From: a virus
IMG/VR virus record: IMGVR_UViG_3300046007_008377
Span: 1-64,000 of that record
Strand: one strand, 5' to 3'
Length of the DNA: 64,000 nucleotides
Shown: one piece after another, positions 35,744 through 42,994 of the stretch
Layout: the number at the start of each line of letters is the position of its first letter
How positions within the stretch are numbered: position 1 is the stretch's first letter
Made by a program: the position numbers and the translations under genes
The notes under the pieces: generated by a model
What the model saw: only the letters and a program-made list of their open reading frames with translations
What the model was told of the DNA's origin: nothing
Databases searched by the model: none

Positions 35744-36046
35744 TTAAGTTACTTGGGTTTTCAAATATTCAATTTGTTTGCTTAAAATTTCAAAAAACAA
35801 ATTTCTTTTTCCTTTGTGTGTGTCAAGGTTTTTTGCAAAAACATCTTTTTCAATAAGCAGTATTACTTTTTTGTCTATTTCTATAGTCGCGTACTTCTCA
35901 AATCTGCCAATTACTCCGGCGTCAAGACATACAACGTCACCAAAAATACTATTTCTTTTAAGAATAGTAAAAACATTTCTCTCAAATCTTTTGGATCCGC
36001 GCTCGTTATCAACATCGCAGATCCGGTTGGTTACAATTATTTTCAT
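35744..36046 (-). CDS. hypothetical protein
   Basis: 100 aa from the ATG at 36046. That start forms an ATGA overlap with the stop of the upstream 27-aa peptide, which supports it over the longer one. A beta-rich N-terminus (MKIIVTNRI) is followed by VVCLDAGVIGRFEKYATIEID and a helical end. Function unknown. Confidence 0.55.
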   Translation of the reverse strand: MKIIVTNRICDVDNERGSKRFERNVFTILKRNSIFGDVVCLDAGVIGRFEKYATIEIDKKVILLIEKDVFAKNLDTHKGKRNLFFEILSKQIEYLKTQVT

Positions 36047-36126
36047 AAGATACAATATAAAATTATTACAGCAATAATAAACAAAAATCTAAATATTACT
36101 TCTTTTTTTTCACTTGATATTTTCAT
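36043..36126 (-). CDS. tiny membrane peptide (27 aa)
   Basis: Six charged N-terminal residues are followed by a single transmembrane helix FRFLFIIAVIILYCIL. Both ends overlap neighbouring genes by ATGA, so it is part of a coupled chain of at least four genes, which argues for real translation. Confidence 0.5.
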   Translation of the reverse strand: MKISSEKKEVIFRFLFIIAVIILYCIL

Positions 36127-36299
36127 TCTTCGATTAATTTTTTAAGACTACTTTTTTGATTAGTTGAAATTTCTACAATTGGCAAATTAAAAGCCGGATC
36201 GTGTACACAAGATAAGTTTGTATAATTTGGTAATTCACGAATTGAGGCAATCCATTTCATCTGAATTGCCTGGTTGTGTTTGTCTATTACTTTTTTCAT
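36123..36299 (-). CDS. small hypothetical protein (58 aa)
   Basis: MKKVIDKHNQAIQMKWIASI at the start and a basic KKLIEE end. Its start shares one base with the upstream stop (TGATG) and its stop overlaps the next start (ATGA). Function unknown. Confidence 0.55.
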   Translation of the reverse strand: MKKVIDKHNQAIQMKWIASIRELPNYTNLSCVHDPAFNLPIVEISTNQKSSLKKLIEE

Positions 36300-36577
36300 C
36301 ATTGCATTCCTAAGATTTTTTTAATTGACTTAATTTCTTCAGGAAAGAACTGCGAACTTTTTGTATTAATTACGTAATTCATTCTAGAAGTGGTAATATA
36401 GCATTTTGAAGCTAGTTCGTGCAGCTCTAATCCCAAGTAAGACAATTCGTCTCGGATCCGTTCTCTAAATTCAACATGATCAAAGCCAATAATACTTTCG
36501 TGAATTTCAAATTGCTCTACTAAAACCTTATTGATTTTAGATTGATAGTATCTGTATTGTGTTTTGTTAGCGGCCAT
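36299..36577 (-). CDS. small HTH-like protein
   Basis: A 92-aa protein. Residues 34-85 (EFRERIRDELSYLGLELHELA, SRMNYVINTKSSQFFPEEIKSI) look like a Cro/C1-type helix-turn-helix with an extended first helix, although the recognition helix is atypical. It could be a repressor-class regulator. It is translationally coupled to the downstream 58-aa gene. Confidence 0.5.
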   Translation of the reverse strand: MAANKTQYRYYQSKINKVLVEQFEIHESIIGFDHVEFRERIRDELSYLGLELHELASKCYITTSRMNYVINTKSSQFFPEEIKSIKKILGMQ

Positions 36578-36740
36578 TTTCGAAGTTCTTAAGAAATTTG
36601 AGTGTTCCTAAAATAAACATTGACAATCCGCCAATTGGAACCAGGAGAAACCAACGATCCCAATTCCAATACTCAGCAGCTAAAAAGCCGCAAAACAAAA
36701 ATGTAAGTCCAGCGGACATTAAAATTAGACTATTTTTCAT
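36567..36740 (-). CDS. small membrane protein (57 aa, two TM)
   Basis: Two hydrophobic helices (LILMSAGLTFLFCGFLAA and WFLLVPIGGLSMFILGTL) are joined by EYWNWDR. Its 3' end overlaps the next gene start by 11 bp. Unknown function; possibly a membrane-acting host-takeover factor. Confidence 0.55.
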   Translation of the reverse strand: MKNSLILMSAGLTFLFCGFLAAEYWNWDRWFLLVPIGGLSMFILGTLKFLKNFENGR

Positions 36741-36742
36741 AA

Positions 36743-37111
36743 TTATTGATTTTGTTGATTATACCATTTAATAAACTCTACTACTGCTTTATATGTTGCT
36801 TGTAGTTTAGTATCCTCTAGTTCGGAATAATAATTTTTTGAGCTAGTTTCTATGTAGCATACGTTTTCTCGTATCTCTACTATAACTTTTAAACTCTCAA
36901 TCTTCTCAACCACTTCCATTAACCAATTCCAATCGGAATGAAATTTCATTTCTATTGGCGTTATCAATACGTTTTTCTCTTTATTAAAACACTCCCAATT
37001 TTGAATATACTCTTTATTGTCTATGTAAACTTTTGTAACTCCGTTATTTTTAAGATGGTTTTCAAACCCCATAAACTCGGCTATCAATTTGTTGTTTTCT
37101 GTTGTGTTCAT
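36743..37111 (-). CDS. conserved Bacteroidetes-phage hypothetical protein
   Basis: A 122-aa protein. It begins with NKLIAEFMGFENH, has a central WNWLMEVVEKIESL and ends TYKAVVEFIKWYNQQ. This frame (LIAEFM, WxWLMxVVEKI, TYxAVVEFIKWYN) recurs in many Bacteroidetes phages. It has no known function. Confidence 0.7.
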   Translation of the reverse strand: MNTTENNKLIAEFMGFENHLKNNGVTKVYIDNKEYIQNWECFNKEKNVLITPIEMKFHSDWNWLMEVVEKIESLKVIVEIRENVCYIETSSKNYYSELEDTKLQATYKAVVEFIKWYNQQNQ

Positions 37112-37117
37112 TTTTAT

Positions 37118-37402
37118 TTAGTTTTTAAGTTCAAAAATTAAGTTGTCTATTTTCGAGTGAGAATTTATATAATCCTGGATTGTTTTGTCGGTGTTTTTAA
37201 AACGATAATTAAATGATTTTTTTACTTCATTACCCTTGTTTTTAAACGTTGACTTGCTTTTTTCGGTAATTGGACTTTTAATAAGACTTAGCTTAATATA
37301 CTTATCGAAAAAGTCTTTTTTTGCGTGGCTGCATTCAGCTACTTTTTTATTGTTAATAGTCCAAAAACCGTCTACAATTTTAATCTCTATTTGATTCTTC
37401 AT
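37118..37402 (-). CDS. hypothetical basic protein
   Basis: A 94-aa, lysine-rich protein: strands at the N-terminus (QIEIKIVDGFWTINNKKVA), then a basic helix and loop. No family recognised. Confidence 0.5.
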   Translation of the reverse strand: MKNQIEIKIVDGFWTINNKKVAECSHAKKDFFDKYIKLSLIKSPITEKSKSTFKNKGNEVKKSFNYRFKNTDKTIQDYINSHSKIDNLIFELKN

Positions 37403-37409
37403 GGTTACT

Positions 37410-37613
37410 TTATTTTAAGTGAGTAATTTGTTCTGTTTTCCGTAAATTGTAAGGAATTGCGTCAAGCTCGTAATCGATTGTAAAACCTATTTTTTCTAGA
37501 TCGTTTTTTAGATCCTCACAAGCAATATAATCAAATTCATCTAAGATATATAAGTCAAGCACTTTGCTTACTTCTTGCGGTATTTTTTCGGGTGTTTTGA
37601 ATAGGTCTTTCAT
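37410..37613 (-). CDS. conserved small phage protein
   Basis: A 67-aa protein with FKTPEKIPQEVSKVL, then YIACEDLKNDLEKIGFTIDY and the end DAIPYNLRK. This layout is seen in many Bacteroidetes mobile elements. Its start overlaps the stop of the upstream 156-aa gene by ATGA. Confidence 0.65.
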   Translation of the reverse strand: MKDLFKTPEKIPQEVSKVLDLYILDEFDYIACEDLKNDLEKIGFTIDYELDAIPYNLRKTEQITHLK

Positions 37614-38080
37614 GATGTTGGTTTTTTAAATTTTTTAATTGCTAATGACGAAAACAATCCGACAAAAATTTGCCCTTTTAAACGATCGGATATTTTATTG
37701 CCGTTGCAGTCTACTTCGTACCAAAAACCATATCCGTCTCCGTCTCCGTCGTATCTTAATAAAGCGCCTTTATTAGTTTTGTAAGTATGAGCTGTAAATT
37801 GGTTTTTTGTATGTGTGTTTTCCATAAACGACGGCGTAAATATGACTTTTTCGCCTTTTTCATTATATTGATAGTTGGTAACAACAAATATTCCATTACG
37901 GTCGCTATAATCTAATTTACCTAGTTTTTTCAGGTGTTTTTTAGCATATTGCATTGCTTTTTTTTCGTCTTCTGTTCTGTAGAGAAATTGTGCTAAATTG
38001 TATTTAGAAACGCTATAACAACCTTTGTAAATTTCTTGTACTGAAAATTCGTGTTTGCCGTGCATAATTGTATTTTTCAT
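37610..38080 (-). CDS. hypothetical protein
   Basis: A 156-aa, beta-rich protein (HEFSVQEIYKGCYSVSKY; ALLRYDGDGDGYGFWYEVD). The DGDGDG stretch could bind a metal, but the spacing does not match an EF-hand clearly. Function unknown. Confidence 0.55.
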   Translation of the reverse strand: MKNTIMHGKHEFSVQEIYKGCYSVSKYNLAQFLYRTEDEKKAMQYAKKHLKKLGKLDYSDRNGIFVVTNYQYNEKGEKVIFTPSFMENTHTKNQFTAHTYKTNKGALLRYDGDGDGYGFWYEVDCNGNKISDRLKGQIFVGLFSSLAIKKFKKPTS

Positions 38081-38092
38081 TTTTTTATATTT

Positions 38093-38260
38093 TTAAATTA
38101 AACTATTTGAAGCAATAATCCTGACTTCATACAATCCGTTACAATAAACCTGGACGTTATTGTATTTTTCGTAAAGTCTGTGTCTTTTTTCTTGCGCCTT
38201 TCTAATTTCCGTTTCGGTCTCGTATGGCATTGTGTAAACGATTTCTTTTTTGGTTTTCAT
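38093..38260 (-). CDS. small hypothetical protein (55 aa)
   Basis: From the ATG at 38260 the product begins MKTKKEIVYTMPYETETEIR and forms a helix with many charges, then strands (VQVYCNGLYEVRIIAS). A longer frame to 38365 overlaps the zinc-ribbon gene and has an unlikely leader, so the shorter start is preferred. Confidence 0.5.
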   Translation of the reverse strand: MKTKKEIVYTMPYETETEIRKAQEKRHRLYEKYNNVQVYCNGLYEVRIIASNSLI

Positions 38261-38282
38261 GATGTTAATTTTTAAAATTGAT

Positions 38283-38438
38283 TTAAATTTTGTTTTTGTA
38301 AGGCGCGTCATTATAAGATTGATAATTGCAATTTTTGCAAAGGTCCTGATCGTTGTCCACGTCAAAATCCATTTCTTTTTTTGGGAAATGTTCGTGACAA
38401 CAATTACACATAAACTTAGGTTCGTTATTTTTTTTCAT
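38283..38438 (-). CDS. small zinc-ribbon-like protein (51 aa)
   Basis: Two Cys pairs, CNCC (residues 11-14) and CKNC (34-37), are separated by 19 residues with acidic and basic patches (FMCNCCHEHFPKKEMDF). This is a plausible zinc-binding fold. It fits tightly between two genes of the operon. Confidence 0.55.
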   Translation of the reverse strand: MKKNNEPKFMCNCCHEHFPKKEMDFDVDNDQDLCKNCNYQSYNDAPYKNKI

Positions 38439-38441
38439 TTC

Positions 38442-38552
38442 TTAAGAATTATAGATTAAATAATTAGCTACGATATAAATTAAGAACGTGTATAAATACA
38501 ACATTCCAATACTTGCGTTTCTTTTACTGTTGTTAAATTCAGAATTTTTCAT
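38442..38552 (-). CDS. tiny membrane peptide (36 aa)
   Basis: A polar start (MKNSEFNNSKRN) is followed by a hydrophobic helix (IGMLYLYTFLIYIVANYLI). It sits exactly between two real genes with gaps of 3-4 bp. Likely but unproven. Confidence 0.45.
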   Translation of the reverse strand: MKNSEFNNSKRNASIGMLYLYTFLIYIVANYLIYNS

Positions 38553-38556
38553 TTTT

Positions 38557-38781
38557 CTATTCATTAAATAGGATCGCGTCCCGGTTAGCATTTAATTTAA
38601 TAGTTTCAAAATCTGACTTCTCACAAGCAATAAAAAATAAATTGACCTTTGTATTGTCTAAACAATAACTTTGCTTAATTGCAGCCAAAAAATCGTTTTT
38701 AGTTTGCGTTTCATTAGTAACCAGGTGCGCAAAGTTGCGCACTTGGTCTTGGAATAGAAAATTTAGGTTTGTCTGTTTCAT
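38557..38781 (-). CDS. hypothetical protein
   Basis: A 74-aa protein with two helices and a strand (NDFLAAIKQSYCL, KVNLFFIACEKSDFETI). Not recognised. Confidence 0.5.
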   Translation of the reverse strand: MKQTNLNFLFQDQVRNFAHLVTNETQTKNDFLAAIKQSYCLDNTKVNLFFIACEKSDFETIKLNANRDAILFNE

Positions 38782-38797
38782 TTTTTTAGTTTTAAAA

Positions 38798-39454
38798 TTA
38801 AAATTTATTTCCTTCTTCTGTAAATTCGTATTCGTTGGATTCTATTTCATCTGAGATATATTCATCGGAGTACATATAATCTTCTTCCTTTTGTAAAGTC
38901 GATCGCATTGCGTCAAAACACTCGTTTAATAGGTCCTCAAAATTTGTGCTACCAAAAGTTCTTAATTCTAAAAAATCGTAAATTGGCCCCATAATATCAT
39001 CATCATAGCACATTCCGGTTAAATTGCAATTCTTTGCAACCTTGCAAATATTTGAGTAATAAGCAGAATAAAATAAACCTTTGTTTGGTCCGTTTTTTAT
39101 TTCCGTTTGTTTTCGCATTCGGTGAAAAGGTTTTAAGTCTTTTGAGTTAACGCCTGATTTTAAGTATTTTCTTTTGTACAAAGTATCTCCGAAATTGTTT
39201 AAAATATACTTTCTTAATCTCAAACCGGTTAATTGTAAAATATCATCATCGATATTTGAAGTATTACAATCTAACCAGGACCTGAACCCGCTTTTTACGT
39301 CAAATGCAGCACAAAACGCCTTAACAGTACTTTCCGCGTCGCTGTAAATAAAATCGAAAGTTAAATTATTGTTTCTGTAGTTTTCGATTGCAATTTCTTG
39401 AGCTTTTTTACTAAGTTCCTCAAATTTGTAGATTTTTGTTCTTATTGTTCTCAT
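38798..39454 (-). CDS. conserved phage protein of unknown function
   Basis: A 218-aa protein starting KIYKFEELSKKAQEIAIENY, a motif (F-EEL-S-KAQ-AIE-Y) found at the head of many phage proteins of unknown function. The C-terminus is very acidic (residues 190-218). The acidic tail might be DNA-mimic-like, but that is speculation. Confidence 0.65.
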   Translation of the reverse strand: MRTIRTKIYKFEELSKKAQEIAIENYRNNNLTFDFIYSDAESTVKAFCAAFDVKSGFRSWLDCNTSNIDDDILQLTGLRLRKYILNNFGDTLYKRKYLKSGVNSKDLKPFHRMRKQTEIKNGPNKGLFYSAYYSNICKVAKNCNLTGMCYDDDIMGPIYDFLELRTFGSTNFEDLLNECFDAMRSTLQKEEDYMYSDEYISDEIESNEYEFTEEGNKF

Positions 39455-39517
39455 GGTTTTTCCGTCTTTTTAATCTGAAGCGGCTAACAGCTTTTAAATA
39501 GATTTTATTTTTAGTAA

Positions 39518-39751
39518 TTAATTAAATGGTTTTATATCGTCTCTATTTCCTTCTTCCGGAAAACATTTGTAGACTATTTTTGGTAAATTGTAGTTTTTAT
39601 TTTGTTCGTTTATTACCGGAATAAATTCGCATTGATAAACAAATGAATTAAAACCTTGGTTTTTTAATTTTGATCCGTTAAAAATTAACGGTACTTTTTT
39701 ATCTGAAATATCGATATATTTTTGGCCTTGAATTAGTTGTGAATGCTGCAT
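39518..39751 (-). CDS. hypothetical protein
   Basis: A 77-aa beta-type protein (LIQGQKYIDISDKKVPLIFNG; SFVYQCEFIPVI). Not recognised. A 63-bp gap separates it from the 218-aa gene. Confidence 0.5.
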   Translation of the reverse strand: MQHSQLIQGQKYIDISDKKVPLIFNGSKLKNQGFNSFVYQCEFIPVINEQNKNYNLPKIVYKCFPEEGNRDDIKPFN

Positions 39752-39776
39752 AATTAAATTTGAATTAAAATAGATT

Positions 39777-40127
39777 TTATTTATTAAAAAATTGTTTTGT
39801 TAGTCCGTTTGTTGATCCTTGAAAAGTTGCAATTACTTTTGTTGGATTGCTTACCTCTAAAAAAATATCGTTGCTATTGTTAATTATTACTTCATAATAA
39901 CCGCGTTTAACCAGGTGCAAACTTTTTTGAGTTGATCCGCTACATTGATAAATAGTATCTCCGGCGCTTTTGCTTTTGTCAATTAAAATTAAATTTCCAG
40001 GACCTTGAAAAATTAAGGTACATTTTTCGGTCGGGTAAAGTTCGGGCGCCTGAATAGTTTCTTTAATTTCGGGCGCCGTGCAGCTTGTTAAAATTGCTAA
40101 AGTCGGGAGTAAAAAATATTTTTTCAT
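39777..40127 (-). CDS. small lipoprotein
   Basis: A 116-aa protein. The N-terminus MKKYFLLPTLAILTSC has a lipobox (LTSC, lipidated Cys16). The mature part is a small beta-rich domain. Its start overlaps the stop of the preceding 32-aa peptide by ATGA. Phage lipoproteins made early often block superinfection, for example by binding receptors; that is a suggestion from class only. Confidence 0.7.
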   Translation of the reverse strand: MKKYFLLPTLAILTSCTAPEIKETIQAPELYPTEKCTLIFQGPGNLILIDKSKSAGDTIYQCSGSTQKSLHLVKRGYYEVIINNSNDIFLEVSNPTKVIATFQGSTNGLTKQFFNK

Positions 40128-40222
40128 GATTGTATTAAGATTGAAATAATTAAGATTAAAAAAGTTGATAGGGTAAATTTTATTTTTGCGTTGGTTCCTG
40201 GATCCGTTTTTTTACTTTTCAT
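40124..40222 (-). CDS. tiny membrane peptide (32 aa)
   Basis: A basic leader (MKSKKTDPGTNAKIK) plus one hydrophobic helix (FTLSTFLILIISILI). It is coupled to the lipoprotein by ATGA and overlaps the 3' end of the 176-aa gene by 11 bp. Confidence 0.5.
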   Translation of the reverse strand: MKSKKTDPGTNAKIKFTLSTFLILIISILIQS

Positions 40223-40742
40223 TTTCCCAAATTTGAAGAACGTTTTTAACGTATTGATTTTTTAGCTCTAATGCCTTCTTAAAATCAATTTTAAGTAGCT
40301 TTTTACCGTCGAAATAATGAATTTTATATAAGTGATCGTTTCCGTAATTTTTCGCGTAGTATTCTACTTCTAAAACGCTATCTTTTAAGATTCTTTCACG
40401 TGCGGCCGTTCCGAATAAATAAGGCACCGTTTCGCCTTTTTTTGGAAAGTGTGTTAGGTCCGTTCTGAAAAGTGATAAACTTGTACCGGTTGACCTTGCA
40501 ATGTGTATAAATTTTGCGCCTGGATTTTCCTCGATGCTTTTTTTATCGTGTTGAAAATCGGTTGCGTAATGCTTCACGAAATTTTTTGTTTTGTCGTGTA
40601 GCTGCTCGAAAATACTTTTTTCGGCCGGTATTAATTTTGCCGTTGTAATTCCGTCAATAGTTACAAAAATTTGTTTTTTAGGTTCAACAAATTTCGAGTA
40701 ATCGATTTTTTTTGCTGCTGGAAATTGGATTGCGTTTTTCAT
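40212..40742 (-). CDS. hypothetical protein
   Basis: A 176-aa basic alpha/beta protein. It has a segment KFIHIARSTGTSLSLFRTDL and a C-terminal helix rich in Lys. No family recognised. Confidence 0.55.
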   Translation of the reverse strand: MKNAIQFPAAKKIDYSKFVEPKKQIFVTIDGITTAKLIPAEKSIFEQLHDKTKNFVKHYATDFQHDKKSIEENPGAKFIHIARSTGTSLSLFRTDLTHFPKKGETVPYLFGTAARERILKDSVLEVEYYAKNYGNDHLYKIHYFDGKKLLKIDFKKALELKNQYVKNVLQIWENEK

Positions 40743-40843
40743 GATTTTTATAAGATTTAGATTTAAAATAATTGAAATTTGTTAATTGAAAAAATGACCT
40801 ACTAACGTCAAGCGCGTTCGGTCGTTTTAAAGATGTTTTTGAA

Positions 40844-41245
40844 TTAACCTACTATATTAACTTTGCCGTTTGAATAGTAATATTGAAAGGCGTTATTGTC
40901 TCCGCAGCAATTGTATAAAGGCACATAAAAAGAATTATGATAATTTCCTGCATCATAAACGCCTGCAAGCTCAAAACCAGTAAAATTTTGCAAAATATTT
41001 TCCTCTCTATAGCCAAAAGGATTATTTTTTCTTTCGGATCCTGAAGGAGTTTTCCAAAGATTTTTCAAAAAATCAATTCCCTTTTTATTTTGTTCCGGCG
41101 TTAAGGTTGCCGGATTGTCCCAAATTTCGGATAAATCAATTTTTTCTTTAGCGTTTAACCTTCTGCAAATAAGGTTAATTTGCTGCTCTGTAGCAATACC
41201 GGAAAGAACTATTTCCGAAATTATTTTTTCACTTGAATTTTTCAT
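40844..41245 (-). CDS. conserved Bacteroidetes phage/plasmid protein
   Basis: A 133-aa protein with the conserved blocks LTPEQNKKGIDFLKNLWKTP, SGSERKNNPFGYREE and FELAGVYDAGN, which occur in many Bacteroidetes mobile elements. Function unknown. It is preceded by a 4-bp gap to the next upstream gene. Confidence 0.65.
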   Translation of the reverse strand: MKNSSEKIISEIVLSGIATEQQINLICRRLNAKEKIDLSEIWDNPATLTPEQNKKGIDFLKNLWKTPSGSERKNNPFGYREENILQNFTGFELAGVYDAGNYHNSFYVPLYNCCGDNNAFQYYYSNGKVNIVG

Positions 41246-41249
41246 GATG

Positions 41250-41522
41250 TTAAGAATTTAAAAGGTTTAAAATATCGTTTTCTGTTTCTTGAATGTTGTA
41301 AGACTGAAAGACAATCCCGCCGCCGTATTGTTTGTTATGAAATTTGCGGCCGCCAATTTTACGCGCTCTATTTAACGCGGTGTTATAACGATCTGAAATT
41401 TTAGCGCTAGTATTGAAATAATTTTCTGAATCTTTCAATAAGTTTGAAAAGTGGCAAACATAACGCGGGTTTCCGTTTACGTCGTTGTTTACTCTAGTAA
41501 ATGAAATTTTTGTAGTTTCCAT
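41250..41522 (-). CDS. conserved Bacteroidetes phage/plasmid protein
   Basis: A 90-aa protein beginning TRVNNDVNGNPRYVCHF and ending with a block GGRKFHNKQYGGGIVFQSYN. The pattern is widespread next to the preceding family. Function unknown. The two genes are neighbours here too. Confidence 0.7.
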   Translation of the reverse strand: METTKISFTRVNNDVNGNPRYVCHFSNLLKDSENYFNTSAKISDRYNTALNRARKIGGRKFHNKQYGGGIVFQSYNIQETENDILNLLNS

Positions 41523-41527
41523 GATGA

Positions 41528-41656
41528 TTAAATAATAAAGTTGATAATATTTGTAAATTCGCTAATAATAATAAGAAGGCCACAAGCGGAAAACGCCGTA
41601 ATAAATAACAATATTTTGCCCTGTGTTTGTTCCGGTAATAAATTAAATTTTTTCAT
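41528..41656 (-). CDS. tiny membrane protein (42 aa)
   Basis: MKKFNLLPEQTQGK is followed by a long hydrophobic helix (ILLFITAFSACGLLIIIS) and a second hydrophobic end. It lies 5 bp from the next gene and is in the same orientation. Function unknown. Confidence 0.5.
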   Translation of the reverse strand: MKKFNLLPEQTQGKILLFITAFSACGLLIIISEFTNIINFII

Positions 41657-41660
41657 GGTT

Positions 41661-41822
41661 CTAATTTTTAAAGGTTGTAATAAAAACACTAACAAAGGCC
41701 GCCAGGAGTAACGATAAAAGAACGTAATTAAATAGCGTTTTAGTTGTCATGCAAAACATAAGCGCCACGACTATAAAACTACAAACGGCCAAAAGGAAAT
41801 AAAGAATAAATTTTGATTTCAT
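41661..41822 (-). CDS. tiny membrane protein (53 aa), first gene of early operon
   Basis: Two hydrophobic helices (FILYFLLAVCSFIVVALMF and LFNYVLLSLLLAAFVSVFI) form a hairpin. The TACGTTTG promoter at 41862-41855 is 33 bp upstream, so this is probably the first gene of the leftward early operon. Confidence 0.5.
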   Translation of the reverse strand: MKSKFILYFLLAVCSFIVVALMFCMTTKTLFNYVLLSLLLAAFVSVFITTFKN

Positions 41823-41854
41823 AATTTTAAATTTTTATTGTTTTAATTCTGAAA

Positions 41855-41862
41855 CAAACGTA
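41855..41862 (-). promoter_or_regulatory. promoter -7 element (TACGTTTG) of leftward early operon
   Basis: CAAACGTA on the plus strand. It is the only TAnnTTTG noticed upstream of the 41.8-35.1 kb operon. Confidence 0.6.
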
Positions 41863-42275
41863 CAACAGCACCACAAACGAAACTAATAAAATCGTTAATC
41901 TACATAAAAAGTCGATGAAATACATCATTGACAAAGTAAAATCCTACAAAAATATAGTGTTGAATAGTGTAAAAGTATCGATAAATAAAGGACTTTTGAA
42001 GGTTGCCGCCTGGAATAGTGTAAATTTGCCAATTAAAGGAAAGCAGCAGACACAAAACAAAGGACCAAAACACAATCCAACAACACCGGGGAACCTGAAG
42101 ACACAAAAACCACGTTTTAAACGATCGTAAACATTAACAGACCGAAATATATATTTTAATGCGTTATTGTTGTTTAATTGTTTTTATATGCAACCTGGAA
42201 ATATAGAAATATATTAATTTATTATAGGATCCGTTTAAATATCTGAAATTTGCCAATAGTCAGAGCGCACCAAGG

Positions 42276-42326
42276 AACACCCCAAAACAAACACACAACA
42301 CCATACAACAACAATAAAAAAAAATA
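42276..42326 (+). other. G-free A/C-rich tract (51 bases)
   Basis: Only A and C with three T's and no G. Similar shorter A/C-rich patches occur near 42064-42087. Such an asymmetric, easily melted tract is expected at initiation or priming sites, but no protein or RNA match is visible. Confidence 0.5.
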
Positions 42327-42481
42327 GCGCGTTTCCTTCACGGTTTTAAATTTCGTGATTGTCGAGTATTTTATGAAAGGTTAATTTAATTTTGTGGAGT
42401 TTTGTGCAACCTGGAAAGGCGCAACGCTTTAAAAATCAATAATTTGCGCGAGTTTTAAACGGGATCAATAAATTTAGTTAT

Positions 42482-42563
42482 CGGAGTAAACAACAAAGAT
42501 AATTTATAATTGATTGAAAGCTAGTAAGTTAGTGTTTTAATATACAATCGTATTAAGATTATA
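42482..42563 (+). repeat. bipartite element copy 2 (shared with 32349-32431)
   Basis: CGGAGTA at 42482 is followed 47 bases later by TTAGTGTTT, then TACAATCG, then AAGATTAT. It matches copy 1 in order, wording and spacing, while the sequence between the blocks differs. Confidence 0.6.
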
Positions 42564-42838
42564 AATGTGAGATGAAGCAGCAGCAACCGAACATAAAAAC
42601 GGCGTAAGTTTATACATAAAGGCCTGGATATCAAGTATAAAAAGGCAAAACATTTACAAAATATAATCCAAAAGAAAGGCCCCCGCCATCAAAAAAACCG
42701 TTTCCCTTTTGCCGATTGCCGCCCAGGTCCGTGGGTATAATCCCTACCTACCACATACTCTCACCACATTTAAAAAACGAACCTACAATTTCTAAAACCT
42801 CTGTAAAACAAAGGGCTAATGCGGTATTCTATATAAAA

Positions 42839-42958
42839 GTGAACGATTTGGCTTAAAAAGGGCAAAAGTGAACGATTAGTGAACGATTTGGATATAAAAG
42901 TGAACGATTCAATAAAAAAAAGTGAACGATTAGGTATTGTTATTTGAACGTCGTTCAC
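42839..42958 (+). repeat. five GTGAACGATT iterons plus inverted copy
   Basis: Direct GTGAACGATT copies start at 42839, 42868, 42879, 42900 and 42922. A palindrome TGAACGTCGTTCA follows at 42945-42957 and abuts the TATATTTG promoter at 42959. They are likely binding sites of the HTH protein encoded next (autoregulation) or origin iterons. Spacings of 29, 11, 21 and 22 are mostly near multiples of a helical turn. Confidence 0.8.
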
Positions 42959-42966
42959 TATATTTG
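42959..42966 (+). promoter_or_regulatory. promoter -7 element (TATATTTG) of rightward operon
   Basis: It touches the inverted iteron, so protein bound there would block RNA polymerase. The start codon of the HTH gene is 29 bases downstream. Confidence 0.75.
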
Positions 42967-42994
42967 CATATTAGTAATTATAAATGTTTAAATA

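Larger units (their letters stand above)
41863..42994. other. non-coding control region (candidate origin / genetic switch)
   Basis: This is 1.1 kb without a credible gene, between leftward and rightward operons. It holds the direct repeat TGCAACCTGGAAA at 42189-42201 and 42405-42417. It also holds a G-free A/C tract at 42276-42326, the bipartite element copy 2 at 42482-42563, and five GTGAACGATT iterons plus a palindrome at 42839-42958. The strand asymmetry and iterons are typical of replication origins and of switch regions. One 71-codon frame at 41915-42130 has no supporting context and is not called. Confidence 0.6.

Noticed and set aside
41915-42130. 71-codon open frame on the plus strand in the control region
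   Set aside because: Odd composition, no promoter-like site nearby, and the region is dominated by repeats and non-coding signals.
42839-42958. Short repeats considered as a CRISPR array
   Set aside because: Units are only 10 bp, spacings are 11-29 bp, no cas genes, and the last copy is inverted at a promoter. Iterons/operators explain them better.
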